A stretch of 64,000 nt of DNA from G963674685 sp964591275. Lineage in GTDB: Bacteria > Lernaellota > Lernaellaia > JACKCT01. Positions within the stretch are counted from its first letter, which is position 1. Each line of letters begins with the position of its first letter. The stretch lies in assembly GCA_964591275.1 (NCBI GenBank), contig CAZQAE010000010.1:1-64000 (forward strand), written 5' to 3'. Shown in pieces: positions 1 through 9,416 of this stretch. Position numbers and translations under genes: made by a program. Under the pieces are notes generated by a model, which was not told where the DNA came from, searched no databases, and saw nothing but the letters and a program-made list of their open reading frames with translations.

Positions 1-2
1 AG

Positions 3-452
3 ATTATGATATGGGCGGATATGATCGTGCCCTTGCACAATGGCTATCGGTTGCAGGCCCCGGCCCCCGGCTCCGAGGAAACGCCGCCGCTGGTCACCAC
101 GCTCATCCCGCACGACATCACCTGGTGCACTTTCCGGTATAATAACTATCTGCCGCTGCTTTACATTTACAGCCTCATGACTTTCACGGACCTATCCAAT
201 GACGGCTATACATTCACCGCCGGCGGCGGCGGCCAGAACACGGCCCAGGGAATGATCTGGATGCGCAATGCCATGGATTTCGGCGCGAAGGGATTCATCG
301 GACGTCCCACCACGGACGCCGGATTCGACGATCCCGAATGGGGATGGCTACCTTCCAACGCTGAAGCCGCGTGGTCCTATTGGAACCCCGTCAATCCCGA
401 CGACCTGCATTACGATTTTTATAGCATCAACAAAAGCTACGGGACGATGTAG
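3..452 (+). CDS. C-terminal end of an unknown protein (5' truncated by window edge)
   Basis: The frame is open to the left edge, so only the last ~150 residues are visible. The stop is TAG at 450-452. The segment is rich in aromatic residues, Gly and Pro (for example PEWGWLPSN and WSYWNPVNPDD) and has one Cys. That composition suits a secreted or surface protein, but I recognise no family. No transmembrane segment is evident. The next gene begins about 120 bp downstream and is not obviously in the same operon. Reality of the frame is likely from its length and composition; function is unknown. Confidence 0.55.
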   Translation: MMIWADMIVPLHNGYRLQAPAPGSEETPPLVTTLIPHDITWCTFRYNNYLPLLYIYSLMTFTDLSNDGYTFTAGGGGQNTAQGMIWMRNAMDFGAKGFIGRPTTDAGFDDPEWGWLPSNAEAAWSYWNPVNPDDLHYDFYSINKSYGTM

Positions 453-483
453 GCTTAGTTTCGATCATCTGAAGTAAGCGCCG

Positions 484-496
484 CCCATTTTATGGG
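484..496 (+). terminator. Possible weak intrinsic terminator
   Basis: CCCAT, a TTT loop and ATGGG form a 5-bp hairpin about 30 bp after the stop of the first gene, followed by an A/T-rich stretch (TTTAATAAAATT). The stem is short and the U-tract is interrupted, so this is only a candidate. Confidence 0.3.
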
Positions 497-575
497 TTTA
501 ATAAAATTATAAATAGATCACATTTGCGATGTTCATCCGTGTGCATTGATAACGCGCAATGACAGGAGATTAGCC

Positions 576-1784
576 ATGCAAAACAAAAGGATAATCAGTT
601 TTTTCTGCCTCATTTTCCTTTTGGCCTTTACAGCGTCTGTCCTCGCCGACGAAAAGGAAGAGGCTGCAATCAAAGCATTTTTTCAACCCGATGAGCCGGA
701 TTACAAAGCCCTTTTTTCGCCTGGATTTCTGAAAGCGATACCTGTGGCGACGATGGAAAAGATCCGCCGGAAATATCTTTCCACTCTTGGTGAATTTCAA
801 GAGGTGGCTGCGCATGGCAAGAAATATGAACTGCGTTTCGCAAAGGGGACATGCCCCTCAACGATTCATCTCGGAGCGGACGGGAAAATAATCGGTTTTT
901 GGCTTGGACAAATGAGGCTGATCGAAGATTCGCTGAGCAATGTTTTTTCAGACCTGAAAAAACTCGATGGCGCAGTATCTGTGACTATTTTATGCGATGG
1001 TCGCAATCGGATCGCCGTTTTTCAGCCAGATCTGCCGCTAGCGGTGGGATCGACCTTCAAACTCTATGTTCTGGAGGCGCTGGAGAAAAAAATGAAGGCG
1101 GAAAAATTGGGTTGGGACGCGGTGACTGTTTTAAATCAGTTGTATTACTCGCTGCCCAGCGGCTTTCTCCATCGCTGGCCGGTCAATACTCCGCTCACCC
1201 TGCAAACGTTGGCCCACTTGATGATCTCCATCAGCGACAACACGGCAACGGATCACCTGCTATTCTATGTAGGTCGAGAGGCGGTGGAAAGTGCGGCGCC
1301 GGCGCGAGTCAGGCCCTTTTATTCCACGGCGGAAATGTTTCGGCTCAAACACGGCATGGAAGCCAAAGAGCGCGAACGTTATCTCGCCGCAGACCTGGCC
1401 ACGCAGCGCGAAGTGCTGGCCGGCTTGTCGAAAATTTCCCTGGAGGACCTTAAATTTCAGTCAGAACCGTCATTCATCGACACCTTGGAGTGGATCATCA
1501 CCACCCGTGAACTGTGTGATGTTATCTATCGACTGCGTGAATCGCCGTCTTTGCGTATCAACGCTGGCCTGGCTGACAAGGAGAATTGGCAAACGGTCGG
1601 ATACAAAGGCGGTTCGGAACCCGGCGTACTCAACCAAACCTACCTGCTCAAAAAGGACGACGATTCGCCCTGGTATTCAATCAGCGTCACGATCAATAAT
1701 CCCGACAAAAAAATCGATGAAGAAAATTTCAACGATTTGATTGGTCGGCTGATTGGTCTGGCCGACGCGGATAAACTGGAATAG
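576..1784 (+). CDS. Secreted class A beta-lactamase-like serine hydrolase
   Basis: The start is ATG 576, which has AGGAG at 564-568; an upstream in-frame TTG lacks a ribosome site. Residues 1-24 are a Sec signal peptide ending SVLA, so the product is probably periplasmic. The three active-site motifs of serine beta-lactamase-fold enzymes are present: STFK (S159, K162), SDN (220-222) and KGG (344-346). Residues ~27-115 form an extra N-terminal domain resembling the NTF2-like domain of clavulanate ORF12-type proteins. At 402 residues it is much longer than true class A beta-lactamases (~290). I cannot tell whether it hydrolyses beta-lactams, an ester or a peptidoglycan-derived substrate. No regulator of the AmpR or BlaR type is adjacent. 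Family assignment is firm; substrate is unknown. Confidence 0.85.
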   Translation: MQNKRIISFFCLIFLLAFTASVLADEKEEAAIKAFFQPDEPDYKALFSPGFLKAIPVATMEKIRRKYLSTLGEFQEVAAHGKKYELRFAKGTCPSTIHLGADGKIIGFWLGQMRLIEDSLSNVFSDLKKLDGAVSVTILCDGRNRIAVFQPDLPLAVGSTFKLYVLEALEKKMKAEKLGWDAVTVLNQLYYSLPSGFLHRWPVNTPLTLQTLAHLMISISDNTATDHLLFYVGREAVESAAPARVRPFYSTAEMFRLKHGMEAKERERYLAADLATQREVLAGLSKISLEDLKFQSEPSFIDTLEWIITTRELCDVIYRLRESPSLRINAGLADKENWQTVGYKGGSEPGVLNQTYLLKKDDDSPWYSISVTINNPDKKIDEENFNDLIGRLIGLADADKLE

Positions 1785-1976
1785 AAAGTACTCAATTCGT
1801 CGCCCTTGCAGATTGTTGTGAGCAACTCCAAATTGCGATTTGCCCATATTCATGCTATCCATAATAATCGAAAAAGGGGTGCCGATGCCAAGACTCAATG
1901 CAAGAAACCACCGTGCGAATTCAGACGAACGAAGATCTGCTTCGTGTTTGAAGTTGGCTGGAATTGAATTAACGCA

Positions 1977-4900
1977 ATGACTAATCTCAATCGATACCAA
2001 ATCCAACCTCTCAGTACCTGGCAAGAATTTGAGGACCTTTGCTGTGACCTGTGGAAGGAAATTTGGGATGATCCAGGCACACAGCAAGTTGGCCGTAAAG
2101 GTCAAGCTCAACAGGGTGTGGATATTGTTGGAAGACCTAGTCGAGGTTCAAAATGGGCTGGCATACAATGTAAAGGAAAAAATTCGGGTTATGGAGCAAA
2201 ACTTACGATCAAGGAAATCGATAAAGAGGTTGAGAATGCAAAGAAATTTAAACCTAAATTATCGAATTTTATTATTGCGACGACTGCTCCTCGTGAAGCA
2301 AAAGTGCAAGAACACGTTAGAAATATTACAGAAAAAAATGAAAGGATTGGCCTATTTAGCGTCACCATTTGGGCCTGGGAAGACATTCGTGGTGAATTAT
2401 CTTTTCATTCTCAAATTATTGAAAAATATTACGAATGGCCCATCTCAAACAATGAATTACTGAACCAGAAATACAAGCAAGATTTGGAATACGTGCAATC
2501 GCTAATTGATGATTATAATCCCAGACGAGCCCTCGATTTTCTAAAACGATTAGAAAAACAAACTGCCACCTCTGCTTCTTCCACGGTCAGATACGGGATC
2601 ATATCAAAAAAAGGTGTGGCAAGGAATTTGTTGGGACAACATATTGAAGCGGCTCGGCTTTTTGTTGACGCGTTAAAGCATGCTCCAAATAAAGATAAGG
2701 CTATTTGTAATGCGGCCGCGGCGTTCCACACGTTGGGTGAGAAATCTCGGTCAGTTGAAATGTTGCGAAAACGGGTTGATGAAAATCCAGGTGATGCCTA
2801 TGCGTGGTCAATGTTTGTCCAGATACAATCGGAGAACAAAAAACTAGCGGACTTGATCGCAAGCACGCCCAAAGTGATTCGGAATGATTGGCAAGTCGCC
2901 CAAGCGTTTGGCCGTGTTGGTATTTGGCAACAAGATTACATCGAAGCAGAAAAATGGCTCAGAGTTGCAATCAATAAATGCGAAAATCCATCAGTAGATC
3001 TTTTAGAAAATATGGCAATGGTAATTCAAGAAAATGCTAGAACCGTAAATATCCCCTTTTCGTTAGCAGGAGTTTCTCAGGCCCAGAAGGTAAAGATAAA
3101 TGAATCGATAGATCTTTTCACGAAGGCGTGGAGCATGGTTGAGAACTCCGATCTTCGATCAAATCGAGTAGAGTATTTAATTAAACGAGGTTGGGCAAAA
3201 AAATTCATTGGAGACATTACTGGCGCTATTGACGATCTTGACTTGGCATTAATTATTCAACCTGAAAATTGTAAAATAATTGAAAATAGAGCAGCCTTGG
3301 CGATGCAAGTAGAAGACTATGAAATGGCTATTTCTCTTCTTGAAAAGGTGCGTGATTTCCCGGATGCAAATGACGTAGACTTTTTTCTAGCAGAGGCCTA
3401 CGCTTCATCCGGTAAACATCAAATGGCCGCTGATGTGCTTCTTCGAAATATTTCCAAAGACATCACCCCAGAGAAAAGAACAGAATCGAAAAGGCTGCTG
3501 ATCCACATTTATGTGGATCTTGGCGACTTTGAAGAAGGAAGTAAAATAGCTAATTCGTTGATTGCCGATAATCCAAAGGATGTTTCCACCCTTGTGGTTG
3601 CGACTCGACTGTATCGCAAGGCAGGTGACTTAGACAAAGCAAAAGATCTTAGAGAGAGTGCTTACAAGCTTTTACCTGATAATGCTCCGAGCTCAAAGCA
3701 ATTGGAACTTGGCGAGGAGTTCTACTCTGCGGGAGATTATGACACCGCTGCTGAAATTTATCAGCGACTAACTAATGAGCAAATTGATAGCCCCATCACG
3801 AATTGTCTTCTTGACGCCTATTACGCGGCTGGCAAATGGGACAAAGCGTTGAAACTGTGCCGTGAACTGCGTGAGCAAGTTGGACCCACGTGGCGGCTAG
3901 TGCGTATTGAAACAACGATTTTGGAGTACATCGGAGACATCAAAGGCGCTCGAAGCGCTTGTGAAAATTATTTGGAAGTATTTCCAGACGAAACTGAAGT
4001 GCTATTATTTCTCGCTCACCTTGAATTTCGTGAGGGCAGAACTAATGTTGTTGATAAACTTGCCGCAAGAATAAAGACATCTCAGAAGTACTCTCTACAC
4101 GAAGCGATCGGCTTTGGAAAACTCAGCGAGAAACGAGACGATTTTCGCGCCGCAATCGAGGTGATGTATGAAGCTCGACGAACTTACTTCAGCGAAGCAG
4201 AAGTCCATCGCTATTACTTCTGGTTGATTGCGAATCCGCTCTCTCACTCTCCAGAAATCGACGATTGGCTACGTCCAAAAACTGTCGGGAATGGAACTGC
4301 AATAAAAGTAAAATCAGAAGAGGACGATGACGAGCGTTGGTATATTATCGATGATCGTGTGGATGTAATGCTTGCCCGAAATGAAATACCAATTGATCAT
4401 CAGATTGCAAGCGATGCTTTGGGGAAGGTGGTTGGTCAATCGCTGATCACTAGGAAGAATCCCTTCGGCGAATCGTTGGGGACAATTGTAGAAATCCAAA
4501 GTAAATACGTTCGCGCATTTCAAGAAACAACTTTGAGGTATGAGGGTCTTTTCCCAGAAGCAGGGGGATTATACGGATTTAAAATTAAAGACGGTGGGGA
4601 AAGAAAGGACCCCCAGGTGGTTTTTGCGCCTTTACTCAAAAGCCTTGCCGATGATGAGAAACGGGTCGATAAGGTATTGCAGTTTTATAAGGATGAAAAG
4701 CTATCCGTCGGAGCTGTTGCTAATCTCATTGGGAAATCGGTTATTAAGGTTTGGTCTAGATTTGCTCAGCAGGATGGTGTGCACCTCATATACTCAAGAG
4801 GAAACGTTGATGACACGCGGCTTGGACTTGCTGTTCTGGAAATGAGCTGCATCTTTGTTGTCGATCCAATTGCACTCTTGACCATTAATTCAGTTGACGG

Positions 4901-5762
4901 AATGAAGGCGATCATTGGATCGAGAAAAATGGTTGTTGCCCAATCTGTGGTCGATTTATTTAGGGGGGAAATTTCGGACTGGAAAATGAATGCTAAAAAT
5001 GGCCGAGTTACGGTAGGGAAAGTCCGTGGGACGCTCTTTCGGGAGGAGATGAGCGGAGCGCAAGTGCAAGAAAACATCGATTTTTTTGAAGCCGTGATTG
5101 CGTGGACACAGACTCATTGCGAGATTGTACCATGCAAGAGTGCGCTTAAGCTTAAACGCCATGATAAAGAAAAACTTGATGAAATGCTGGGACAGGCATT
5201 CACCGACAGTCTTCTGTTGGGAAAAGAAGACGGGCAAGCATTATATTCCGACGATGAACGTTTGCGTTCATTTGCTCAAACGGAACATCAGGCAAATGTC
5301 ATTTGGACGGAGCCAATTCTTTTGCATGCACTCATGAATAGGTCAATCAATAATGAAACGATATGTGGAATCAATATTCAACTTATTATGCGTGGGTATC
5401 GATTTGTATCAATACGAGTGGACGAACTCATGGAAGCAGCAAGGCAGGCGTCATTTGAGCTTGCGTCGCCATTCACAAACGTTGTGGAAACTCTGAATGA
5501 ACCAAGCCTAAATATCGAGCCTAAACTCAATATTTCCGTGAACTTCATTTGTGAACTTTGGCAAACCCCTGTCTTGCCGGTTAGGCGAAATTCTCTAATC
5601 GAGTTTTATTTCCGCACCATTTTGGCGAAAGACAAAAAAAGGAATATTTTTTTTGAATCTGTCAAAGAAGGGATCAGATTAAAATTCAAACTGATGCCAT
5701 TTGCATCAGCTGAGTTGATCGATTTGCTAAATGTGATTAGAAAAAGTCAAATTGGATTCTAA
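1977..5762 (+). CDS. Mrr-like nuclease + TPR + GreA/B-C-like + PIN domain protein (candidate conflict/defence effector)
   Basis: This 1261-residue protein has four visible parts. Residues ~10-150 look like an Mrr/PD-(D/E)XK nuclease: FEDLCCDLW at 18-26, D49 in GVDI, then Q64-x-K66 in IQCKGK. Residues ~170-760 are repeated helical hairpins of TPR type. Residues ~785-855 resemble the GreA/GreB C-terminal fold (GKVVGQSL...IVEIQSKYVRAF). Residues ~957-1150 are PIN-like: VVDPIALL with D963, D1077, and SDD at 1091-1093. The TPR-GreAB-C-PIN order matches a family I recall being named that way among predicted biological-conflict proteins. Nuclease residues appear intact in both end domains, so it may act on foreign DNA or RNA; that is inference. 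The gene is visibly more A/T-rich than its neighbours and stands alone between unrelated genes, consistent with horizontal transfer. Confidence 0.85.
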   Translation: MTNLNRYQIQPLSTWQEFEDLCCDLWKEIWDDPGTQQVGRKGQAQQGVDIVGRPSRGSKWAGIQCKGKNSGYGAKLTIKEIDKEVENAKKFKPKLSNFIIATTAPREAKVQEHVRNITEKNERIGLFSVTIWAWEDIRGELSFHSQIIEKYYEWPISNNELLNQKYKQDLEYVQSLIDDYNPRRALDFLKRLEKQTATSASSTVRYGIISKKGVARNLLGQHIEAARLFVDALKHAPNKDKAICNAAAAFHTLGEKSRSVEMLRKRVDENPGDAYAWSMFVQIQSENKKLADLIASTPKVIRNDWQVAQAFGRVGIWQQDYIEAEKWLRVAINKCENPSVDLLENMAMVIQENARTVNIPFSLAGVSQAQKVKINESIDLFTKAWSMVENSDLRSNRVEYLIKRGWAKKFIGDITGAIDDLDLALIIQPENCKIIENRAALAMQVEDYEMAISLLEKVRDFPDANDVDFFLAEAYASSGKHQMAADVLLRNISKDITPEKRTESKRLLIHIYVDLGDFEEGSKIANSLIADNPKDVSTLVVATRLYRKAGDLDKAKDLRESAYKLLPDNAPSSKQLELGEEFYSAGDYDTAAEIYQRLTNEQIDSPITNCLLDAYYAAGKWDKALKLCRELREQVGPTWRLVRIETTILEYIGDIKGARSACENYLEVFPDETEVLLFLAHLEFREGRTNVVDKLAARIKTSQKYSLHEAIGFGKLSEKRDDFRAAIEVMYEARRTYFSEAEVHRYYFWLIANPLSHSPEIDDWLRPKTVGNGTAIKVKSEEDDDERWYIIDDRVDVMLARNEIPIDHQIASDALGKVVGQSLITRKNPFGESLGTIVEIQSKYVRAFQETTLRYEGLFPEAGGLYGFKIKDGGERKDPQVVFAPLLKSLADDEKRVDKVLQFYKDEKLSVGAVANLIGKSVIKVWSRFAQQDGVHLIYSRGNVDDTRLGLAVLEMSCIFVVDPIALLTINSVDGMKAIIGSRKMVVAQSVVDLFRGEISDWKMNAKNGRVTVGKVRGTLFREEMSGAQVQENIDFFEAVIAWTQTHCEIVPCKSALKLKRHDKEKLDEMLGQAFTDSLLLGKEDGQALYSDDERLRSFAQTEHQANVIWTEPILLHALMNRSINNETICGINIQLIMRGYRFVSIRVDELMEAARQASFELASPFTNVVETLNEPSLNIEPKLNISVNFICELWQTPVLPVRRNSLIEFYFRTILAKDKKRNIFFESVKEGIRLKFKLMPFASAELIDLLNVIRKSQIGF

Positions 5763-5937
5763 CTATTGGTTTTGGAAATGAAATATTCAACATCGACTGA
5801 ACGTTTATATTTTGAACTTTTAGACTTTCATCCATTGACTCAAAAGGCATTTCCGTCCTCCCTTGGCAGCCCCGCCGCAATCCTGCTATCGTCCGATGCG
5901 AGTGTTTCATACGAAGGCAAAGGAGATGAGATTGCAG

Positions 5938-6885
5938 ATGACAACGGACCGAAAACCGCTAGCGGTGAAGTTGATGATTGTGGTCGGCTGTCTTTGTATT
6001 GCGGTCGTAATGGCGTCGTGCAAGGTCAGCGGCAAACCGTCGGATATGGCGTGGGACAAATTTGTGTCCGGGCATCGGCATTGGGTCCAGATGGATGGCT
6101 ACCGGATGCACTACATCGACATGGGCAAAGGCAAGCCGGTGATACTGGTTCACGGTTTCGCTGATTCCACGTACGCCTGGCACAAAAATGTCAGCGCTCT
6201 CGTAGATGCCGGACTGCGCGTTGTGGCCATCGATCTGCCGGGGCTGGGGCAAAGCGATATGCCGCCGGAAGGCTTTGTTATGTCCATCGACAACCTGGCG
6301 GGCGAAGTCCTCAAATTCGCGGACAAGATGAAATTTGAAGCTTTTCATCTTGTGGGAAGTTCGATGGGCGGCGGCATCACTCTATATCTGTCCATGAACC
6401 ACGCCGAGCGAATCGAAAAGGCCGTCGTCGTCGATCCCGTGTCTTTCTGGCAGGGGAAAGCCGCCATGCTTTTATTGCTTGACGCAGGCCCGCTGGGACG
6501 CCTTGTCGCGAAGGGCGCCGGTCCCTGGTCGATCAGGATTGCTCTGATAGACGTTTATTATAACGATGATTTGGTGGACGATATCCTCGTGAACGAATAT
6601 GCGCGGCCTCTGTCCAAGCCGGGCTATGATACGCTTTTGGCGCGTCTCATTCAGGAGTACCCTTCGCCCGCTGCGATGAAAATGGCAGGTAAGTATCACG
6701 AGCTTCGCGTGCCGCTACTCATTATCTGGGGCAGGCAGGACAAATGGGTGCCGCCGGAATTTGGTCCTCGTCTGCACAACATGGCGCCCGATTCCACGCT
6801 TCTTATGGTCGAAGACGCCGGGCATCTGCCCAACCAGGAAAAGCCGGAAATTGTGAATCCGGCGATTGTCGAGTTTTTGAAATAG
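5938..6885 (+). CDS. Alpha/beta hydrolase, predicted lipoprotein
   Basis: The most likely start is ATG 5938. AAGGAG lies at 5920-5925, and ATG 5926 directly abuts it, which rules that one out. The N-terminus is hydrophobic and ends VMASC, a lipobox, so the protein is probably a membrane-anchored lipoprotein. The hydrolase core follows: VILVHGF (oxyanion-hole HG), DLPGLGQSD, the nucleophile elbow GSSMGG, an acid in GRQDKWVPP and the catalytic His in DAGHLPNQE. This is a complete alpha/beta hydrolase triad of the epoxide hydrolase/MhpC-like group. The substrate cannot be read from sequence. The gene is followed by an XRE-cupin regulator after a ~110 bp gap that carries repeats; no operon partner is apparent. 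Confidence 0.85.
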   Translation: MTTDRKPLAVKLMIVVGCLCIAVVMASCKVSGKPSDMAWDKFVSGHRHWVQMDGYRMHYIDMGKGKPVILVHGFADSTYAWHKNVSALVDAGLRVVAIDLPGLGQSDMPPEGFVMSIDNLAGEVLKFADKMKFEAFHLVGSSMGGGITLYLSMNHAERIEKAVVVDPVSFWQGKAAMLLLLDAGPLGRLVAKGAGPWSIRIALIDVYYNDDLVDDILVNEYARPLSKPGYDTLLARLIQEYPSPAAMKMAGKYHELRVPLLIIWGRQDKWVPPEFGPRLHNMAPDSTLLMVEDAGHLPNQEKPEIVNPAIVEFLK

Positions 6886-6927
6886 ACGTCTCTTGCCGCT
6901 TTGCGGCGACGAAAGACCCGCGCGGAA

Positions 6928-6973
6928 AGTACTGGCATTATCGTGGCGAATTTTCTATATACTTAAGTACTGG
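6928..6973. promoter_or_regulatory. Direct repeat and palindrome upstream of the XRE-cupin regulator
   Basis: AGTACTGG occurs twice (6928-6935 and 6966-6973), 38 bp apart. The second copy is merged with the perfect palindrome TACTTAAGTA (6960-6969). The spot lies 27-72 bp before the regulator start at 7000, where an autoregulatory operator would be expected. No binding evidence can be read from sequence. Confidence 0.35.
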
Positions 6974-6999
6974 AACCCTTCTTAAATCCGGGATGGATA

Positions 7000-7533
7000 A
7001 TGAAGAAAAAAACGAAGGACTACGATTTTTCAATCCTCAAGGCATTGCGCAATCAAAACGGCGTCACGCTCGAAGGTCTGGCCGAGGAGACCGGCGTCAG
7101 TTTCTCTACGCTGACGCGGATTGAGTCAAATCAAAATCAACCGAATCTGGCCACTATCAAGCAGCTGGCCGATTATTTCGGCATGACGCCCTCTCATCTT
7201 TTGGAATTGGCCACATCCTATATCGTTGAAAAGGCCAGCGACAAATCGGGATTGATCGGTGATATAAAACGTCGGGTCCTGGATTTTCCGGACATTCTCC
7301 TGCGCGTCTCCGAGGGCAAAGCCGGGCAAAGCGCTGAGGAACCACACAGTCACGCCAATGAATATCAACTCACCTGGGTGCTAAAAGGTAAGATGGCGGT
7401 GGTAGTCCAAAATGAAGAACATGTGCTCAAGGCCGGGCAGGCCATTAAGTTCGACGCGGGATACGACCACTCGGTGCGCTTGTTGAAGGATTCCTCTTAC
7501 GTCGTGGCAGTTTTTAGAAAACGTATCAAATAA
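7000..7533 (+). CDS. XRE-family transcriptional regulator with C-terminal cupin domain
   Basis: Residues ~10-65 are a lambda-repressor/XRE helix-turn-helix (TLEGLAEETGVSFSTLTRIE, then NLATIKQLADYFGMTPSHLL). Residues ~105-172 are a small cupin barrel with HSHANEYQLTWVLKGKMAVVV and a Gly-rich turn. This architecture is typical of ligand-sensing repressors such as the SutR/PuuR type; the His residues of the cupin could hold a metal or small ligand. The 177-residue length is normal. The gene is convergent with the polysaccharide operon that ends 5 bp away and lies downstream of the hydrolase gene, so neither is certain to be its target. Repeats upstream suggest autoregulation. Confidence 0.85.
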   Translation: MKKKTKDYDFSILKALRNQNGVTLEGLAEETGVSFSTLTRIESNQNQPNLATIKQLADYFGMTPSHLLELATSYIVEKASDKSGLIGDIKRRVLDFPDILLRVSEGKAGQSAEEPHSHANEYQLTWVLKGKMAVVVQNEEHVLKAGQAIKFDAGYDHSVRLLKDSSYVVAVFRKRIK

Positions 7534-7537
7534 ATCG

Positions 7538-9391
7538 CTAGTCGAAACGGTTGAATTTGTCATCCAGGCCCGCGTCCTTTTCATACAGGCCTTCACGCCT
7601 AATAATGACGCCGAAGGTTCTGGCGATGATAAGCATGTCCAGCCCAAAGTCTCGGTTGTCGGCATACCACGAGTCGTAAGCCAGCTTTTCCCCCCATGTC
7701 AAAGCGTTTCTGCCGTTGACCTGTGCCCATCCCGTCAGGCCCGGCGGCACGCGCAGGCGTCGCTTTTGACCTTCGCTGTATTGCTTTATATGTTCTTCCA
7801 GAGCTGGCCGGGGTCCGACAAGCCGCATATTCCCATCCAAAATATTGAAAAGCTGCGGCACTTCGTCCAGGGACCACTCGCGAAGAAAACGGCCAGTCCG
7901 CGTGATGCGCTCGTCGCCCGAAGCTATGTTCAATCCCAGTCCAAGATTTTCGGCTCCGACGACCATCGTGCGAAACTTCAGCATCGAAAAAACCTTGCCG
8001 CCAAGGCCGACCCGCCGCGCACGATAAAAAACGGGTCCTTTGTCTTCAATTTTTACAGCAATGGCGACGGCGATGAAAAACGGACAAAGAAGCGCGAGCG
8101 CAGTCAGGGCCGCCGCGCTATCGAACAATCTCCGACAAAAAAACGGCAGGCCGGCGGTGGTTTCGGATCGGGCGTCATGAAAAACATTCAGCAGATTCTT
8201 GGTGAGAATCCCACGATCAAAGCGTTTTCGTGCGCACGTTCTCGCGGCGGCTTTCATCACCTTGCGCGCGGGCGCATCCTTGGAAAGCTCGATGAGTTTT
8301 CGCGCGCCGATATCAGGTTTGTCGGTCGGCCAATAAAAGCCTGCGCCGCATTTCGTCACGACCTCCTCAATCCATCCGGACGTGTTGACCATTTGCGGCA
8401 GGCCCGCTGAAAAATAATCGAACATTTTGTTTGGACTGCATGTTTGCAAGACGGGCAGGGGGGCGAAACAGGTCACGCCGCAATCAGCCGCCGCCAGAAT
8501 CTCGCCCACCTCACGGCGCGGCACGGCGCCGGTGAACACGATGTTGTCGAGATTTTTATCACCGGCGATTTGCTTGATACGATTCTCATCCGATCCTGCG
8601 CCGACGATCAGAAAACGGATGTTTTTAGCCTCCGACCGCCGGACGGCTTGCGCCACATCAAGCAGAGCCGCCAGGTCGTTGGCTGGTCCGATGGCTCCGG
8701 CGTAAACGACAATAAAGGCGCGTGAACCCAGTCCGTAGCGTTGGCGCACGCTTTGCCGTGTAGATGTCTTCGGCGTCAGATCCGGGTCGCTCGCATTGGG
8801 AATCATGGAAATTATTCTTTGGTCAATTCCGCACCCCGCGATTCCGTCGGCCATGCCCGGAGACAGTGCGTTGATCCGATCCGCCCGCCGGTAAATCCAT
8901 CTTTCAACGAAACGCAGAAAAGCGATCAGGAAAGGATTTTTGATAATGCCCAACTCCACAGGCGCTTGCGGCCACAGGTCCCGGACTTCGAACACGAAAG
9001 GAATACCGCGAAGCCATGCGAGCACGGCACCGGATACGCCGACGGACAAGGGGGTGCTGCTGGCGAAAACGAGATCATGCTTCGGTCCCAACGCGCCGAC
9101 GATGACCGAAGCGATCATGAACGACGCGAAGGAAAAAAAGCGACGGGCGTAACCCATGGTCTGGCCGTAGTCGATCCTCAGACTGACGACCTTGACGCCG
9201 TCTATTTCACGCCTGCGAATCCACTCGCGCTGTCCCTGCATGTTGGAGTATCGGCTGGCCGTCGTCAGCATGGTCACCTGATGACCCTCGTGCACGAAGC
9301 GACGGGCAAACTCGTAGCTGCGCGTGCCGGAATTTCCATCGCGCGTGGAGAAGTATTGGTCGATGTAAAGAATTTTCATTTTTTCATTCAT
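7538..9391 (-). CDS. GT4 glycosyltransferase fused to a polyprenyl-phosphate phosphoglycosyltransferase
   Basis: This 617-residue protein joins two enzymes. Residues 5-405 are a WbuB/GT4-type glycosyltransferase (YIDQYFSTRDGNSGTRSYEF at the start, FEVRDLWPQAP, and a nucleotide-sugar region SPNKMFDYFSAGLP). Residues ~415-617 are a Bac_transf phosphoglycosyltransferase: one membrane helix at ~427-447, then KFRTMV, the catalytic Asp-Glu in LDEVPQL (D509-E510), GPRP and GLTGWAQVNGR. The second domain moves a sugar-phosphate onto undecaprenyl phosphate at the inner face of the inner membrane, starting a repeat unit; the first would add the next sugar. It is the last gene of the polysaccharide operon, 25 bp after its neighbour. 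Family calls are firm; sugars are unknown. ATG 9379 is a possible alternative start. Confidence 0.92.
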   Translation of the reverse strand: MNEKMKILYIDQYFSTRDGNSGTRSYEFARRFVHEGHQVTMLTTASRYSNMQGQREWIRRREIDGVKVVSLRIDYGQTMGYARRFFSFASFMIASVIVGALGPKHDLVFASSTPLSVGVSGAVLAWLRGIPFVFEVRDLWPQAPVELGIIKNPFLIAFLRFVERWIYRRADRINALSPGMADGIAGCGIDQRIISMIPNASDPDLTPKTSTRQSVRQRYGLGSRAFIVVYAGAIGPANDLAALLDVAQAVRRSEAKNIRFLIVGAGSDENRIKQIAGDKNLDNIVFTGAVPRREVGEILAAADCGVTCFAPLPVLQTCSPNKMFDYFSAGLPQMVNTSGWIEEVVTKCGAGFYWPTDKPDIGARKLIELSKDAPARKVMKAAARTCARKRFDRGILTKNLLNVFHDARSETTAGLPFFCRRLFDSAAALTALALLCPFFIAVAIAVKIEDKGPVFYRARRVGLGGKVFSMLKFRTMVVGAENLGLGLNIASGDERITRTGRFLREWSLDEVPQLFNILDGNMRLVGPRPALEEHIKQYSEGQKRRLRVPPGLTGWAQVNGRNALTWGEKLAYDSWYADNRDFGLDMLIIARTFGVIIRREGLYEKDAGLDDKFNRFD

Positions 9392-9416
9392 ATTGTGAAA
9401 CCCGCCGGTGGCGGCA

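Noticed and set aside
6895..6907. GCCGC-TTT-GCGGC hairpin after the alpha/beta hydrolase as a terminator
   Set aside because: No U-tract follows the stem; left as an ordinary hairpin.
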